Below are positions 7,659 to 16,214 of a stretch of 35,014 nt of DNA, piece by piece. Where the stretch lies: contig CAZJDM010000027.1 of assembly GCA_964544765.1 (NCBI GenBank), forward strand, positions 1 through 35,014. The letters run 5' to 3'. A model generated the notes under the pieces. It was not told the DNA's origin. It worked only from the letters and a program-made list of their open reading frames with translations, and did not search any database. Numbering within the stretch: position 1 is the first letter of the stretch; each line of letters begins with the position of its first letter. Source of the DNA: CAZJDM01 sp964544765. Lineage in GTDB: Bacteria; Bdellovibrionota_B; Oligoflexia; CAYFLR01. A program made the translations under genes and the position numbers.

Positions 7659-7687
7659 TTGACACAATTATAGAATATCTTTATGGT
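7659..7687 (+). promoter_or_regulatory. sigma-70-type promoter of the AAA+/M41 gene
   Basis: A perfect TTGACA (7659-7664), a 17-base spacer and TATGGT (7682-7687, four of six matches). Transcription would begin near 7694, about 33 bases before the ATG at 7727. Confidence 0.5.
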
Positions 7688-7726
7688 ATGTTTAATTGGT
7701 TGTGATAAATTTAATTGAAATTTTAT

Positions 7727-9751
7727 ATGATTCAAGTTAAAATATTATATTTCATTAAAGTATGTCTAATAGTAAGCTTTTTTATACTGTTGTCTTATCC
7801 ATCCTATTCAGAAAAACGAGCTGATCCTTTTACTAGAGAATTTTTTGAACAAGGTAAAAAAATTATAAAATCAAGGTTTGTAGGTCGTGATGAGGAGATT
7901 GATTTAATTTTTCAACCAATTAGAACTTGGTATCTTCATCCGCAAGCCAGAAACGGACCTGTCATTACTTGTCTTTGGTCCTTGACCGGACAAGGTAAAA
8001 CTTCATTGGTAAAAACTATCGTGGAAGCCCTTAATTTAAAGGTTGGATTTTTAAAAGTTGAGATTGAGCAATTTAGCCGTAATGGTGATGAAAATGTTGT
8101 TTATAGAATATTAAAAAATTTTACTTTGCGAGATTCTTCTAAAGAAGGATTAATACTTACGAGATTACAAATTCCAGATAATCCGATTCTACTATTTGAT
8201 GAAATTCAAACCGCAGCCAGTAAAGATCAGAGAGGTCAGCCAATAGATCGTCCCTTGATGCAACAATTTTGGGAATTATTAGGAAATGATGGAATTATTC
8301 AAGTTCAAAATCCTGCATATGCAGACTTAAATCGAATGTTAGAAAATCCTAATAGCTTTATTAAAGTTCCTGTAGGTTTAACAGATCTTAATGAAATTAC
8401 TGAATACCGAAAAAATATGTTAGAAGAAGCTCGAACTTTATTTGAGACAACACCGCAACAAATAGAGCTGAATCTAAGTGGAAGCCTTGTGTTTATTAAT
8501 GGGAATTTAGATCATGTGTTTGAGGGAAGCAATGTTATTGATCCTGATTCATATAGCGCGAAAGACCTTAATAGGATAACTAGAAGAATAACTCCTGCCG
8601 ATATTAAACGTGGATTAGGAGAAATTTTTTTTCCTAGGCAGGTTAGTCGATTTGGCAACAGGCATATTATTTTATCAACACCAAATAAAAGGAATTATCG
8701 TGAAATTATTATGGTTCAATTAAGAGATCTACAAGCATATGCTTCGAGATCTCTGGGAATTGACCTTACCTTCAGTGATCGTTTTGTTGATCGTATTTAT
8801 AGTGAGGGAGTTGTCCCTTCTCAAGGTATTAGACCAGTCAAGGATACCGTAAATGCTTTTGCTAAAGATCATTTAGGATTAGTTCAAGCTTATCTGGAAG
8901 ATAATATACCACAGATGGAGGTTAGAAATACTTCTCCTCCTCATCATCCTACTACCACCACTACTACTACTGCTTCTTCTCTGTCTACTGCTATTCATAT
9001 TGATATAAGTTCGGGTGGAAAAAAATCTGTCTGGACAATTAAAAATGGCTCATTAAAAGGAAAGAAGCTTAGGTTTTCCGTTACAACAGAAGGTTTAAAG
9101 GCAACTCGGCCTTATAAAGGTGACCATCGTTATGTAACTGCTGTACATGAAGCGGGTCATGCCACAGTATTAATAGCTCTGACGAATGAGCTACCAAAAC
9201 AAATAAGATCTCGAACCAGGAGATTTGATGCGGGAGGATATGTTCAAACCAAAGATAGACCATTTGGGCAACGAGTTATTTTTAAAAGAGATTTGATTAA
9301 TCAAATTGTCATTTTTTTTGCCGGTTATGAAGCTGAGAAATTAGTGTTTGGTGATGTGTCCATGGGACCCGGAAAAGATATCGAACAGGCAACCAGTATA
9401 GCTAGAGACATAATTACCAAATTTGCTATGGGAGATGGCAGTATTCATAAGCACATGGTATTATCTAGGGAAGGAGTAAAGAGTGATGATGCTGCCATTG
9501 TTGATGAGGTAAATAAAATTCTCAATGAGGCAAGAGAGCTTGCTCGCAAAATACTTCATAGGGAAGAAGCTTTTTGGCGTGCTCTTTCGCATGAACTAAC
9601 AGAAGTCACCCATTTAAAATCAAAAGATATTGCTCAATTAGTAGAGGCTCATTGGTCTAAGAAAAAACACGTTCCCTTTATTATCGGGGAGAAATCTCCA
9701 AAAGCTTCAGCGTGCGAAGGTGCTTATGATAGATGGAGACAGTCCGGTTGA
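7727..9751 (+). CDS. signal-bearing ClpB-type AAA+ ATPase fused to an M41 (FtsH-type) zinc peptidase
   Basis: 674 residues from the ATG (678 from a TTG at 7715, used for numbering). Residues 10-32 are a hydrophobic signal or anchor ending SYPSYS. The AAA+ module has Walker A TGQGKTS (91-97), Walker B ILLFDE (158-163), an arginine-finger-like segment near 308-316, and a ClpB-type C-terminal subdomain with a sensor-2 motif (GIRP, 371-374, where ClpB has GARP). A Pro/His/Thr-rich linker (407-426) leads to an M41 peptidase: HEAGH (478-482), FAGYEAEKLVFG, and GPGKDIEQAT whose Asp555 matches the third zinc ligand of FtsH. FtsH itself uses a classic-clade AAA module, so this Clp-type pairing is not the standard one. 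If exported, it would face a compartment without ATP. If N-in anchored by one helix, the catalytic part is likewise outside. Confidence 0.85.
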   Translation: MIQVKILYFIKVCLIVSFFILLSYPSYSEKRADPFTREFFEQGKKIIKSRFVGRDEEIDLIFQPIRTWYLHPQARNGPVITCLWSLTGQGKTSLVKTIVEALNLKVGFLKVEIEQFSRNGDENVVYRILKNFTLRDSSKEGLILTRLQIPDNPILLFDEIQTAASKDQRGQPIDRPLMQQFWELLGNDGIIQVQNPAYADLNRMLENPNSFIKVPVGLTDLNEITEYRKNMLEEARTLFETTPQQIELNLSGSLVFINGNLDHVFEGSNVIDPDSYSAKDLNRITRRITPADIKRGLGEIFFPRQVSRFGNRHIILSTPNKRNYREIIMVQLRDLQAYASRSLGIDLTFSDRFVDRIYSEGVVPSQGIRPVKDTVNAFAKDHLGLVQAYLEDNIPQMEVRNTSPPHHPTTTTTTTASSLSTAIHIDISSGGKKSVWTIKNGSLKGKKLRFSVTTEGLKATRPYKGDHRYVTAVHEAGHATVLIALTNELPKQIRSRTRRFDAGGYVQTKDRPFGQRVIFKRDLINQIVIFFAGYEAEKLVFGDVSMGPGKDIEQATSIARDIITKFAMGDGSIHKHMVLSREGVKSDDAAIVDEVNKILNEARELARKILHREEAFWRALSHELTEVTHLKSKDIAQLVEAHWSKKKHVPFIIGEKSPKASACEGAYDRWRQSG

Positions 9752-9807
9752 TTAACAAATAATAAAAACTTGCAAGTCATTGTTAATTTGTCATTATAAT
9801 ATATTTT

Positions 9808-9840
9808 ACCACACTTTTCAGCGCACAATTTAGGTTTAGT
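9808..9840 (+). repeat. dispersed intergenic repeat, copy A
   Basis: The core ACCACACTTTTCAGCGCACA continues with AT (22 bases to 9829). It recurs on the minus strand at 24651-24672 with one mismatch. The continuation to 9840 also resembles the plus-strand right arm at 24685-24707. It lies just upstream of the promoter at 9848. Confidence 0.6.
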
Positions 9841-9847
9841 ATTTCAC

Positions 9848-9876
9848 TTGACTCGGGTAAAAGTTGTATTTATAGT
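9848..9876 (+). promoter_or_regulatory. sigma-70-type promoter of the binding-protein/histidine-kinase operon
   Basis: TTGACT (9848-9853), a 17-base spacer and TATAGT (9871-9876); five of six matches in each box. The leader would be about 150 bases and includes a tandem 10-mer, GTTGTTATAT twice at 9960-9979. Confidence 0.5.
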
Positions 9877-10034
9877 AATGGTAAATGAGTGTATTCATCC
9901 TGCTAATGTTGATTTCTTGTTTGAGTATTAAAATAAGCTTTATAAATCTAAAATATAGCGTTGTTATATGTTGTTATATAAAGTAGTTAGTCGAGTTATG
10001 CCAAGCTAATGAAAGTAAAGAAATGGAGTATATT

Positions 10035-11009
10035 ATGCAAACAAAAATATTTTTTCGATTGATCTTATTTATTTTTTTGGTTCAATACTATCAGCTTGAT
10101 GCAAAAGTAAAACAATACAAAATTGCTGTTCTCTTTTGGCATGAATCCCTCAATGATGAGTTGGCATTTAAAGGTATAAAACGGGTCTTTGAAGTGAGTG
10201 GTTTGCGGTATAGTTTTGATGTTAAGCAGTCACACTCATCCCGAGAAAAAATGAATGAATACTTAACAAAATGGAAACAAGAAAAGGTTGATTTAATTTT
10301 CGCTATGGGGACCGCGGCTGCACTAGCGGCAAAGAAACAAGTAACAAACATTCCAATTGTTTTTACCGCTGTTACTCATCCAGTTTTGTCAAATATTACA
10401 AACAGCTTTGCCGAAACGGGTCAGAAAAATTTAACTGGCGGCAGCAATTGGATTCCAACAGAAAAAATTGTAAATACTTTTTTCAAAGTGGTCCCAAATA
10501 TGAAAACACTTGGTGTTGTGTATAACAAGAAGAATAAAGTTTCTAGCGCCGAGGTAGCATCCTTAAAAGAATCCTTAAAAAGCAAAGTCGTAAAACTCAA
10601 AATGTTGGCTAGAACCGCAGATAATATTGTAGAAGTTAAAAAACAACTGAATGATTTAGTTGGTAAAATTGATGCTCTATGGATTCCCATTGATGATTTA
10701 ATTTACAAAAACATAAAACAGATTAAACAAATTACAGTTTCCAAGAAAATACCATTACTAGCATCTTCTCATAGAGGATTCAAAGATGGTGCGATACTTG
10801 GTATCGTTGTTGATTATGTTGGACTTGGAAAAAAGTCCGCAGCTTATGCAATAAAAATCCTGAGCCAAAAAATGGCTCCACATAAGTTCCCTATTGCTAC
10901 AATGAATGGACATAAAATGCTCTTAAATCTGAAAGCCGCTAAAGAAATTGATTACGAAATACCATTGGCAGCACTTGCAGAAGCAGATCAGTTTATAAAG
11001 GAGAAATGA
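10035..11009 (+). CDS. periplasmic substrate-binding protein, ABC_sub_bind (DUF534/TrpX-like) family
   Basis: 324 residues starting at the ATG at 10035, chosen over 10023 because GGAG lies six bases before it. A signal peptide (IFFRLILFIFLVQYYQLDA) is followed by a two-lobe type I binding fold: YKIAVLFWHES, the helix region DVKQSHSSREKMNEYL, VDLIFAMGTAAALAAKK, IPIVFTAVTHP, and in the second lobe LGVVYNKKNKVSS and DALWIPIDDLIY, ending with an AAKEIDYEIP segment typical of the family. The family binds amino acids or related ligands for ABC import, but no permease or ATPase gene lies nearby. The next gene, 65 bases on, encodes a histidine kinase, so a sensory role is likely (inference). Confidence 0.88.
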   Translation: MQTKIFFRLILFIFLVQYYQLDAKVKQYKIAVLFWHESLNDELAFKGIKRVFEVSGLRYSFDVKQSHSSREKMNEYLTKWKQEKVDLIFAMGTAAALAAKKQVTNIPIVFTAVTHPVLSNITNSFAETGQKNLTGGSNWIPTEKIVNTFFKVVPNMKTLGVVYNKKNKVSSAEVASLKESLKSKVVKLKMLARTADNIVEVKKQLNDLVGKIDALWIPIDDLIYKNIKQIKQITVSKKIPLLASSHRGFKDGAILGIVVDYVGLGKKSAAYAIKILSQKMAPHKFPIATMNGHKMLLNLKAAKEIDYEIPLAALAEADQFIKEK

Positions 11010-11074
11010 TTTAGTTTATTAAGGGGATTATTAATAATACTGGAAATAGTCTGGAAAATAAAAATGGTATTCTC

Positions 11075-12958
11075 ATGAAATGGTTTCAGTATTTCAGCAA
11101 AACTATAGCAGTAAAAATATTGCTAGTCTTATTGCTCTCAAATATTGTATTGGGAATTCTAATGTATTTTCAGATCCAGCGCATTAATGATATTCATGAG
11201 CAACATTCTAAACATATTAATCATTTGATGTTTGTTGAATTTGTTGACACCGGAAATAAAATTCATAATACCTATAGTCGTACATTTGAATTATTCCTAA
11301 ATAAAACCATTAAAAAACAAAATGTTATGTTTTCAGATTTCTCATTCGAGCTATATAACAATAATATACGTGGATTAAAAGAAGAATTAATAGCGGCTAA
11401 TCGAGATCTTACTTCTCACACTGTTGACAATTTGGAAGTACTTCTTAATCAGACCATAAAAAAGAGAAAAAGAGATTTAGTAAAAATAATTAAAGAAATT
11501 CAACAAAAAGAAGAGAAAGCAACAGATAAAATATTATCGAGAATAAAAAGCTTGTCCATTTTTATAATAATATTTGGTTTTGTTTTGATGACAGGTATCT
11601 TAATTCTAGGTTTTCGTAAATTTGTAATTACTCCCATTGAACGATTAACCAGGGCAACAAAGTCAATTGCTTCGGGTACTCTGGATACGGTGGTTGCCAT
11701 AAAATCTAAAGATGAATTAGGTCAGCTGGCAAGCTCATTTAATCATATGGCTGAAAATTTGTTTAAGACTACCGTATCAAAGGATTATGTTGATAGTATT
11801 TTAAAATCCATGATGGAAATGCTAATGGTCCTCAACCCAGACGGAACTATAAAATTAATTAATCAAGCTGTAAAAGAAATACTTGGTTATAAGGAAAATG
11901 AAATAATCAACAAACAATTCGGTAATTTCATCACAGGAAAAGAAGAGGAAGGTAAGAGGGAAGAGAGTGAAAAGGTGAGGGAAGAGGGGGAAGCAGAAAA
12001 AGAAAAGGAGGAAGAAGAAGCGTTTAGAGACATTGCCAAGTTAAATGCTTTTATCCAGGAAGGTGCAATAAAAGAATTTAGGGTATTTGTGAAAAGCAAA
12101 TCGGGAGCAAGAATTCCTGTTATCCTTTCAGGTAGTATTTTACGTGATAAAGAGAATATATTGATAGGAGTAATTTTATTAATAAAAGACGCACGGGACT
12201 CAAGATTACTTAAAGAGTTAAAAGATACCCAATATCAATTAATTCAATCTGGAAAATTAGCCGCCTTAGGTGAAATGAGTTCCGGTTTGGCTCATGAAAT
12301 AAATAACCCACTGTTTTTAATCAAAGGTTTTAATAATCGGATCAAAGTAGAACTCAGTAAGTATAATAAAGATGCTTATGAAAAAGTATATGACTATGTG
12401 CGGGAAGTTGATGAAAATAGCCAACGGATAATGAAAATTGTTAAACACTTTAGAGAATTTTCAAGGCAAGCCGAACATGATTTTACACCAATATTAATAA
12501 ATGATGTGGTCTCTAAATCCTTTATATTGCTTAACGAACAATTAAAACTTCATTCTATTGATGTCAAACAAAATTTGACAACTGATGACACCAAAATCAT
12601 GGGTAATAGTAATCAATTGGAACAAGTTTTTATCAATATTATTACTAATGCTAGAGATGCTATTACAGACGAGCATGGATCTAAGGGTGGTGAAATCGTA
12701 GTTTGTACCAGAACAGAAGGAAAATCAGCCATTGTAGAATTTACAGATAATGGAAACGGTGTTGATGATGAAGAATTAAGTAGGATATTTGATCCTTTTT
12801 ATACTACCAAAGAAGTTGGAAAAGGCACAGGGTTGGGACTATCAATATCTCATGGAATAGTAACAGATCATAAAGGTCAAATAAGTTGTAAATCAAAAAG
12901 AGGAGAAGGAAGCAGTTTTATTGTCAGGCTTCCTTTTTATCATGATATACACACATAA
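11075..12958 (+). CDS. membrane sensor histidine kinase (HAMP-PAS-HisKA-HATPase)
   Basis: 627 residues. TM1 at about 11-32, a periplasmic sensor of about 125 residues, TM2 at about 158-180, HAMP at 180-232, a PAS domain at about 240-375, then HisKA with the phospho-acceptor His407 in GLAHEINNPL. The HATPase domain has N525 (NIITNARDAI), G1 DNGNGV, the F-box FDPFYTTK and G2 GKGTGLGLS. The PAS domain is split by a highly charged Glu/Lys insertion at about residues 289-316, encoded by an almost pure purine tract. It follows the binding-protein gene in one probable operon. The likely partner is the sigma-54 activator at 14475. Confidence 0.93.
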   Translation: MKWFQYFSKTIAVKILLVLLLSNIVLGILMYFQIQRINDIHEQHSKHINHLMFVEFVDTGNKIHNTYSRTFELFLNKTIKKQNVMFSDFSFELYNNNIRGLKEELIAANRDLTSHTVDNLEVLLNQTIKKRKRDLVKIIKEIQQKEEKATDKILSRIKSLSIFIIIFGFVLMTGILILGFRKFVITPIERLTRATKSIASGTLDTVVAIKSKDELGQLASSFNHMAENLFKTTVSKDYVDSILKSMMEMLMVLNPDGTIKLINQAVKEILGYKENEIINKQFGNFITGKEEEGKREESEKVREEGEAEKEKEEEEAFRDIAKLNAFIQEGAIKEFRVFVKSKSGARIPVILSGSILRDKENILIGVILLIKDARDSRLLKELKDTQYQLIQSGKLAALGEMSSGLAHEINNPLFLIKGFNNRIKVELSKYNKDAYEKVYDYVREVDENSQRIMKIVKHFREFSRQAEHDFTPILINDVVSKSFILLNEQLKLHSIDVKQNLTTDDTKIMGNSNQLEQVFINIITNARDAITDEHGSKGGEIVVCTRTEGKSAIVEFTDNGNGVDDEELSRIFDPFYTTKEVGKGTGLGLSISHGIVTDHKGQISCKSKRGEGSSFIVRLPFYHDIHT

Positions 12959-13047
12959 AAATATTTTAATGCAATCTTAAATTATTAATATGTGCTATCC
13001 GTGCTCTTCCAGCGAAGGAATTTAATAATTTTTTGAAAAGGCTGAAT

Positions 13048-13376
13048 TTAGAAATTCCAATGCAGAACTTTGAATTTATGTTCCCTATGATGAGTAAACT
13101 CAACTTTGAGGCTATGAAAGAAGCTTTCCATTGGAGCATTATCGTAGCAGTTGCCACGAGCACTCATGCTTTGCTTGATCCCATTCGACTGCAATACTTT
13201 TTTAAAATCATCACTTGCATATTGAACTCCCCTATCTGAGTGAAATATGGCATTAGGAACCAAATTAGCCCGATTTATAGCCATTGCTAGCGCCTTTATG
13301 GTGCCATATCTTTCAAGAGAGTTTGACATATTCCAGCCTACTATTTCCCGTGAACCTAAATATTGATTGATAACAA
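13048..13376 (-). pseudogene. IS3-family transposase (OrfB) remnant
   Basis: The minus strand reads YLGSREIVGWNMSNSLE, then HSDRGVQYASDDF and SMSARGNCYDNAPMESFF, the C-terminal half of an IS3-family DDE transposase. The second catalytic Asp (HSDRG) and the Glu (MESFF) remain. The first Asp and some 180 N-terminal residues are missing. The C-terminus ends early after THHREHKF without the usual YNRxRxHS tail. About 110 codons of roughly 280 survive, and no terminal inverted repeats are visible. The upstream end lies within about 10 bases of the stop codon of the next minus-strand gene, so the insertion or deletion may have altered that gene's end. Confidence 0.85.
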
Positions 13377-13383
13377 CTTATTC

Positions 13384-14280
13384 CTAGTTGCCCTCAGCTT
13401 CTAAAGTTGTAGGAGTGTGTTGAGTAGGGAAAATTTCGCCAGCAGTTTTCTGACCTTTAACCTGAGCATTTGGAGCTACATATGCTACTGCTTCTTCAAA
13501 AATCTCTCGAATAATATCATGGGTTAAATTTCCAGGTAATTCACCGCCTATAAATAGGTTATAGGTAGCATCGCCCTGATGTCTTGGTAAGACCTCTCCG
13601 GCTAGAACCACTTGAAGGCTCTCTTCATAGAATCCTCTTTCTTCTAAAGTTAGCATCATTCTTTTTAAGACGTTTTCCATATCAACAATATGTTTGTTGA
13701 TTAAAACGGTTCCCAGTCTTGAGCGTGCGTCAACAAATGTTCCGTCAATATCCACTATTCTAAAGGATGCTCGATGTTCTGCATTAGCTGCTATCATTTC
13801 GATTATATCCAAAAATGTTTGACGACGAATCTCTGGATCCAAGCGATCTTTAAGTGAAACAACAATATCATCTCCAGAGCGAGGAGCTTTGGTTGTTTCT
13901 CCAACTAAATTAAACATTCTCAAGATTCCACTAATATAGCTAACTTTTGCGTCTAGTTGTTTGGTTATGTTTATTTCACTTTGCCTGGCTTGAATAACGG
14001 CTTGGTCTGTATTCAATAACCCTCTAATATATTTTAATAATGCTTCCGCGTTTTGAGCTCCCATACCAACTAGGTCGATACTAATTACTCCCGATTCTTG
14101 ACCAAAATCAAGATGAACTCTTTCTGATAAAACTAGTTCTGGAGAAAACCTGTCCGCGGTTGCATAGTAGTCAACATAGTGTTGTAGAAAAGTGTTGGAT
14201 TCAACAGTTTGTTGGACAACAAATCCGACGATTTGTTGAATACGACGCTTTGTAAAAAGTGTCGTATTATGTTGTAACAT
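13384..14280 (-). CDS. hypothetical cytoplasmic protein
   Basis: 298 residues with no signal peptide or membrane segment. It is mainly helical, with segments such as MLQHNTTLFTKRRIQQIVGF, a middle region rich in charged residues (NITKQLDAKVSYISGILRMF) and a C-terminal ELPGNLTHDIIREIFEEAVAYVAPNAQ. I do not recognise the family. It sits between the kinase and its probable response regulator on the opposite strand, next to the IS3 remnant, and is divergent from the regulator. A long hairpin covers codons 5-14. No ribosome binding site is visible before the ATG. Confidence 0.75.
   Translation of the reverse strand: MLQHNTTLFTKRRIQQIVGFVVQQTVESNTFLQHYVDYYATADRFSPELVLSERVHLDFGQESGVISIDLVGMGAQNAEALLKYIRGLLNTDQAVIQARQSEINITKQLDAKVSYISGILRMFNLVGETTKAPRSGDDIVVSLKDRLDPEIRRQTFLDIIEMIAANAEHRASFRIVDIDGTFVDARSRLGTVLINKHIVDMENVLKRMMLTLEERGFYEESLQVVLAGEVLPRHQGDATYNLFIGGELPGNLTHDIIREIFEEAVAYVAPNAQVKGQKTAGEIFPTQHTPTTLEAEGN
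14239..14268 (-). repeat. hairpin over the first codons of the minus-strand gene
   Basis: AATACGAC (14239-14246) pairs with GTCGTATT (14261-14268), and inside it CTTT (14248-14251) pairs with AAAG (14256-14259). The loop is four bases and there is one mismatched position. In the mRNA it covers codons 5-14 and could hinder early translation or act as an operator. Confidence 0.5.
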
Positions 14281-14474
14281 GTTGATAATAAATATATAAA
14301 AAAAAGGAGTTTACTTTTCGTAAAAACAGGTTATAAATAGTACTTGATTGTTACAATTTGAATAGGAAAAGACGAATCCTATCAGTCCTTAATTACCTTT
14401 ATGAAAGGTGAAAGATCTATAAATATAATTGTAAGCATATAAAAATACAAAATATAAATTAAAAAGAGTCCTGT

Positions 14475-16208
14475 ATGAATTTTATGAAAGAAATAAGAAT
14501 ATTATATGTTGAAGATGATATTGATGTTAGAAATGTAACATGCGGTATGTTGGACGAATTATTCAATTTTATCGATGTAGCTACTAATGGTAAGGAAGGG
14601 TGGGAAAAATATCAATCCTCCAGTTATGATCTGGTAATAACGGATATCAAAATGCCAGTTATGGATGGCATGGAAATGATTAACCGTATTAAATCGATTA
14701 ATAGTGAACAAAAAATAGTAGTTCTATCAGGATATGATGAACCTGATAATCTTTTAAACTTTATTAATCAAGGAATTAGTAATTTTCTACTAAAACCTTT
14801 TGGTCCTCAGAAATTGTTTGAAATCCTTTCACCTATTTGTAAAAATATCAGTAATGCTAAAAGTATTCGCAGATATCAAGCCAATATTGATGCTATCTTT
14901 CAAAGTGTCGGTGATGCTATCATCTCTGTAGATACAAATTTGCAAGTTATTGAGGCTAATAATGCCGTAAAAAAACTTTGTGGACTTGGTCGAGATGATA
15001 TTATTAATAAACCTTTTCAATCTACTAACTGTCAATGTAAGTGCATTGAGACTCTCCGCAAAACCATCAAAGAAAAAAAACCCATTAAACTTAATCGTTC
15101 TGAGTGCTTTAATACTCATCGTAAGGATCAAGTGGTTTCTCTTTCTACATATCCCTTAAAAGATAATAATGACAAATTATATGGTAGTATTCTAGTTATA
15201 CGCGATGAAACTCGTGTCCATGCCTTAGAAAAAAACTTACAAGCACGACAAAAATACCATCGGATGATAGGAAAGAGTTGTAAGATTCAAAATATATATA
15301 ACATGATAGAATCCTTAGCCAATCATCCAACTACCGTACTTATAACCGGAGAAAGCGGTACCGGAAAAGAGTTGGTTGCTGAAGCATTACACTTTAAAGG
15401 AGTTCGTAATGACAAACCTTTGGTTAAGGTAAACTGTTCAGCTTTACCAGAAACCCTTTTGGAGAGCGAACTGTTTGGTCATGTAAAAGGGGCCTTTACC
15501 GGTGCGTTGAAGGATAGGATTGGAAGATTTCAAGTAGCAGATGGGGGGACCATCTTTTTAGATGAAATTGGCGATATTACTGCTCCCATGCAGGTAAAAT
15601 TATTGAGATTCCTTCAAGAAAAAGAGTTTGAAAGAATTGGTGATAATAAAACTATTAAGGCTGATGTCAGAGTCGTGACAGCTACTAATCAAAATTTAAG
15701 AGAAAAAGTTAAAGCAGGTTTGTTTCGAGAAGATTTATATTATCGTTTGAAAGTGGTTGAGTTAAATGTTCCTTCACTTAAAGAACGAGTTGATGATATA
15801 CCTATTCTGGTTGAACATTTTATTGAGAAATATAACGAAAGATACAATAAAAATATTGAAGAAGCTTCTAACGAAGTAATGAATATGTTGGTGAGTCATT
15901 CTTGGCCCGGAAATGTGCGAGAACTTGAGCATGTAATTGAACATGCTTTTGTGACCTGTCAAACTTCTGTTATGATAGGTTCTAATTTACCTCCTGATTT
16001 TATTGAAACTATACAAAAACCAAAACAAACTCCTAACTTAGTTGATAACAAAGGTGATGAATATTTAAACATTGTTAATGTTCTAGAAAAAACCAGATGG
16101 AACAAATCAAAAGCGGCCAAAATTCTTGGCATTGATAGAAGCACTCTTTATCTAAAACTAAAAAAATATAAAGGATTGACTGGACAAGCAGAGACACATT
16201 ATAGTTAA
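14475..16208 (+). CDS. sigma-54-dependent response regulator (REC-PAS-AAA-Fis)
   Basis: 577 residues. Receiver domain 1-125 with acidic E13/D14, phospho-acceptor Asp57 (LVITDIKMP) and Lys107 (LKPFG). A PAS domain at about 135-255 contains a CQCKC cluster. The sigma-54 activator AAA+ domain at about 262-490 has Walker A GESGTGKE, the sigma-54-contacting loop GAFTGA, Walker B FLDEIGDI and the arginine-finger region FREDLYYRL. The C-terminal Fis-type helix-turn-helix is at about 530-566 (NKSKAAKILGIDRSTLYLKL). NtrC-family architecture is secure. It probably receives phosphate from the kinase at 11075. The next gene starts six bases after its stop and may be coupled. Confidence 0.94.
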   Translation: MNFMKEIRILYVEDDIDVRNVTCGMLDELFNFIDVATNGKEGWEKYQSSSYDLVITDIKMPVMDGMEMINRIKSINSEQKIVVLSGYDEPDNLLNFINQGISNFLLKPFGPQKLFEILSPICKNISNAKSIRRYQANIDAIFQSVGDAIISVDTNLQVIEANNAVKKLCGLGRDDIINKPFQSTNCQCKCIETLRKTIKEKKPIKLNRSECFNTHRKDQVVSLSTYPLKDNNDKLYGSILVIRDETRVHALEKNLQARQKYHRMIGKSCKIQNIYNMIESLANHPTTVLITGESGTGKELVAEALHFKGVRNDKPLVKVNCSALPETLLESELFGHVKGAFTGALKDRIGRFQVADGGTIFLDEIGDITAPMQVKLLRFLQEKEFERIGDNKTIKADVRVVTATNQNLREKVKAGLFREDLYYRLKVVELNVPSLKERVDDIPILVEHFIEKYNERYNKNIEEASNEVMNMLVSHSWPGNVRELEHVIEHAFVTCQTSVMIGSNLPPDFIETIQKPKQTPNLVDNKGDEYLNIVNVLEKTRWNKSKAAKILGIDRSTLYLKLKKYKGLTGQAETHYS

Positions 16209-16214
16209 TAAATA

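Noticed and set aside
9757..9790. Terminator after the AAA-M41 gene (ATTAACAA paired with TTGTTAAT)
   Set aside because: The loop is long, the stem is all A/T-rich and no T-run follows.
9751..10034. A sigma-54 (-24/-12) promoter to match the activator at 14475
   Set aside because: I searched by eye for TGGCAC-N5-TTGC in the intergenic gaps and found none; the promoter seen here is sigma-70 type.
11400..11440. TTGACA as a promoter inside the kinase gene
   Set aside because: It lies within coding sequence with no suitable -10 box at the right distance.
13048..13376. Functional insertion sequence
   Set aside because: Only the C-terminal part of the transposase remains, with both ends lost and no inverted repeats.
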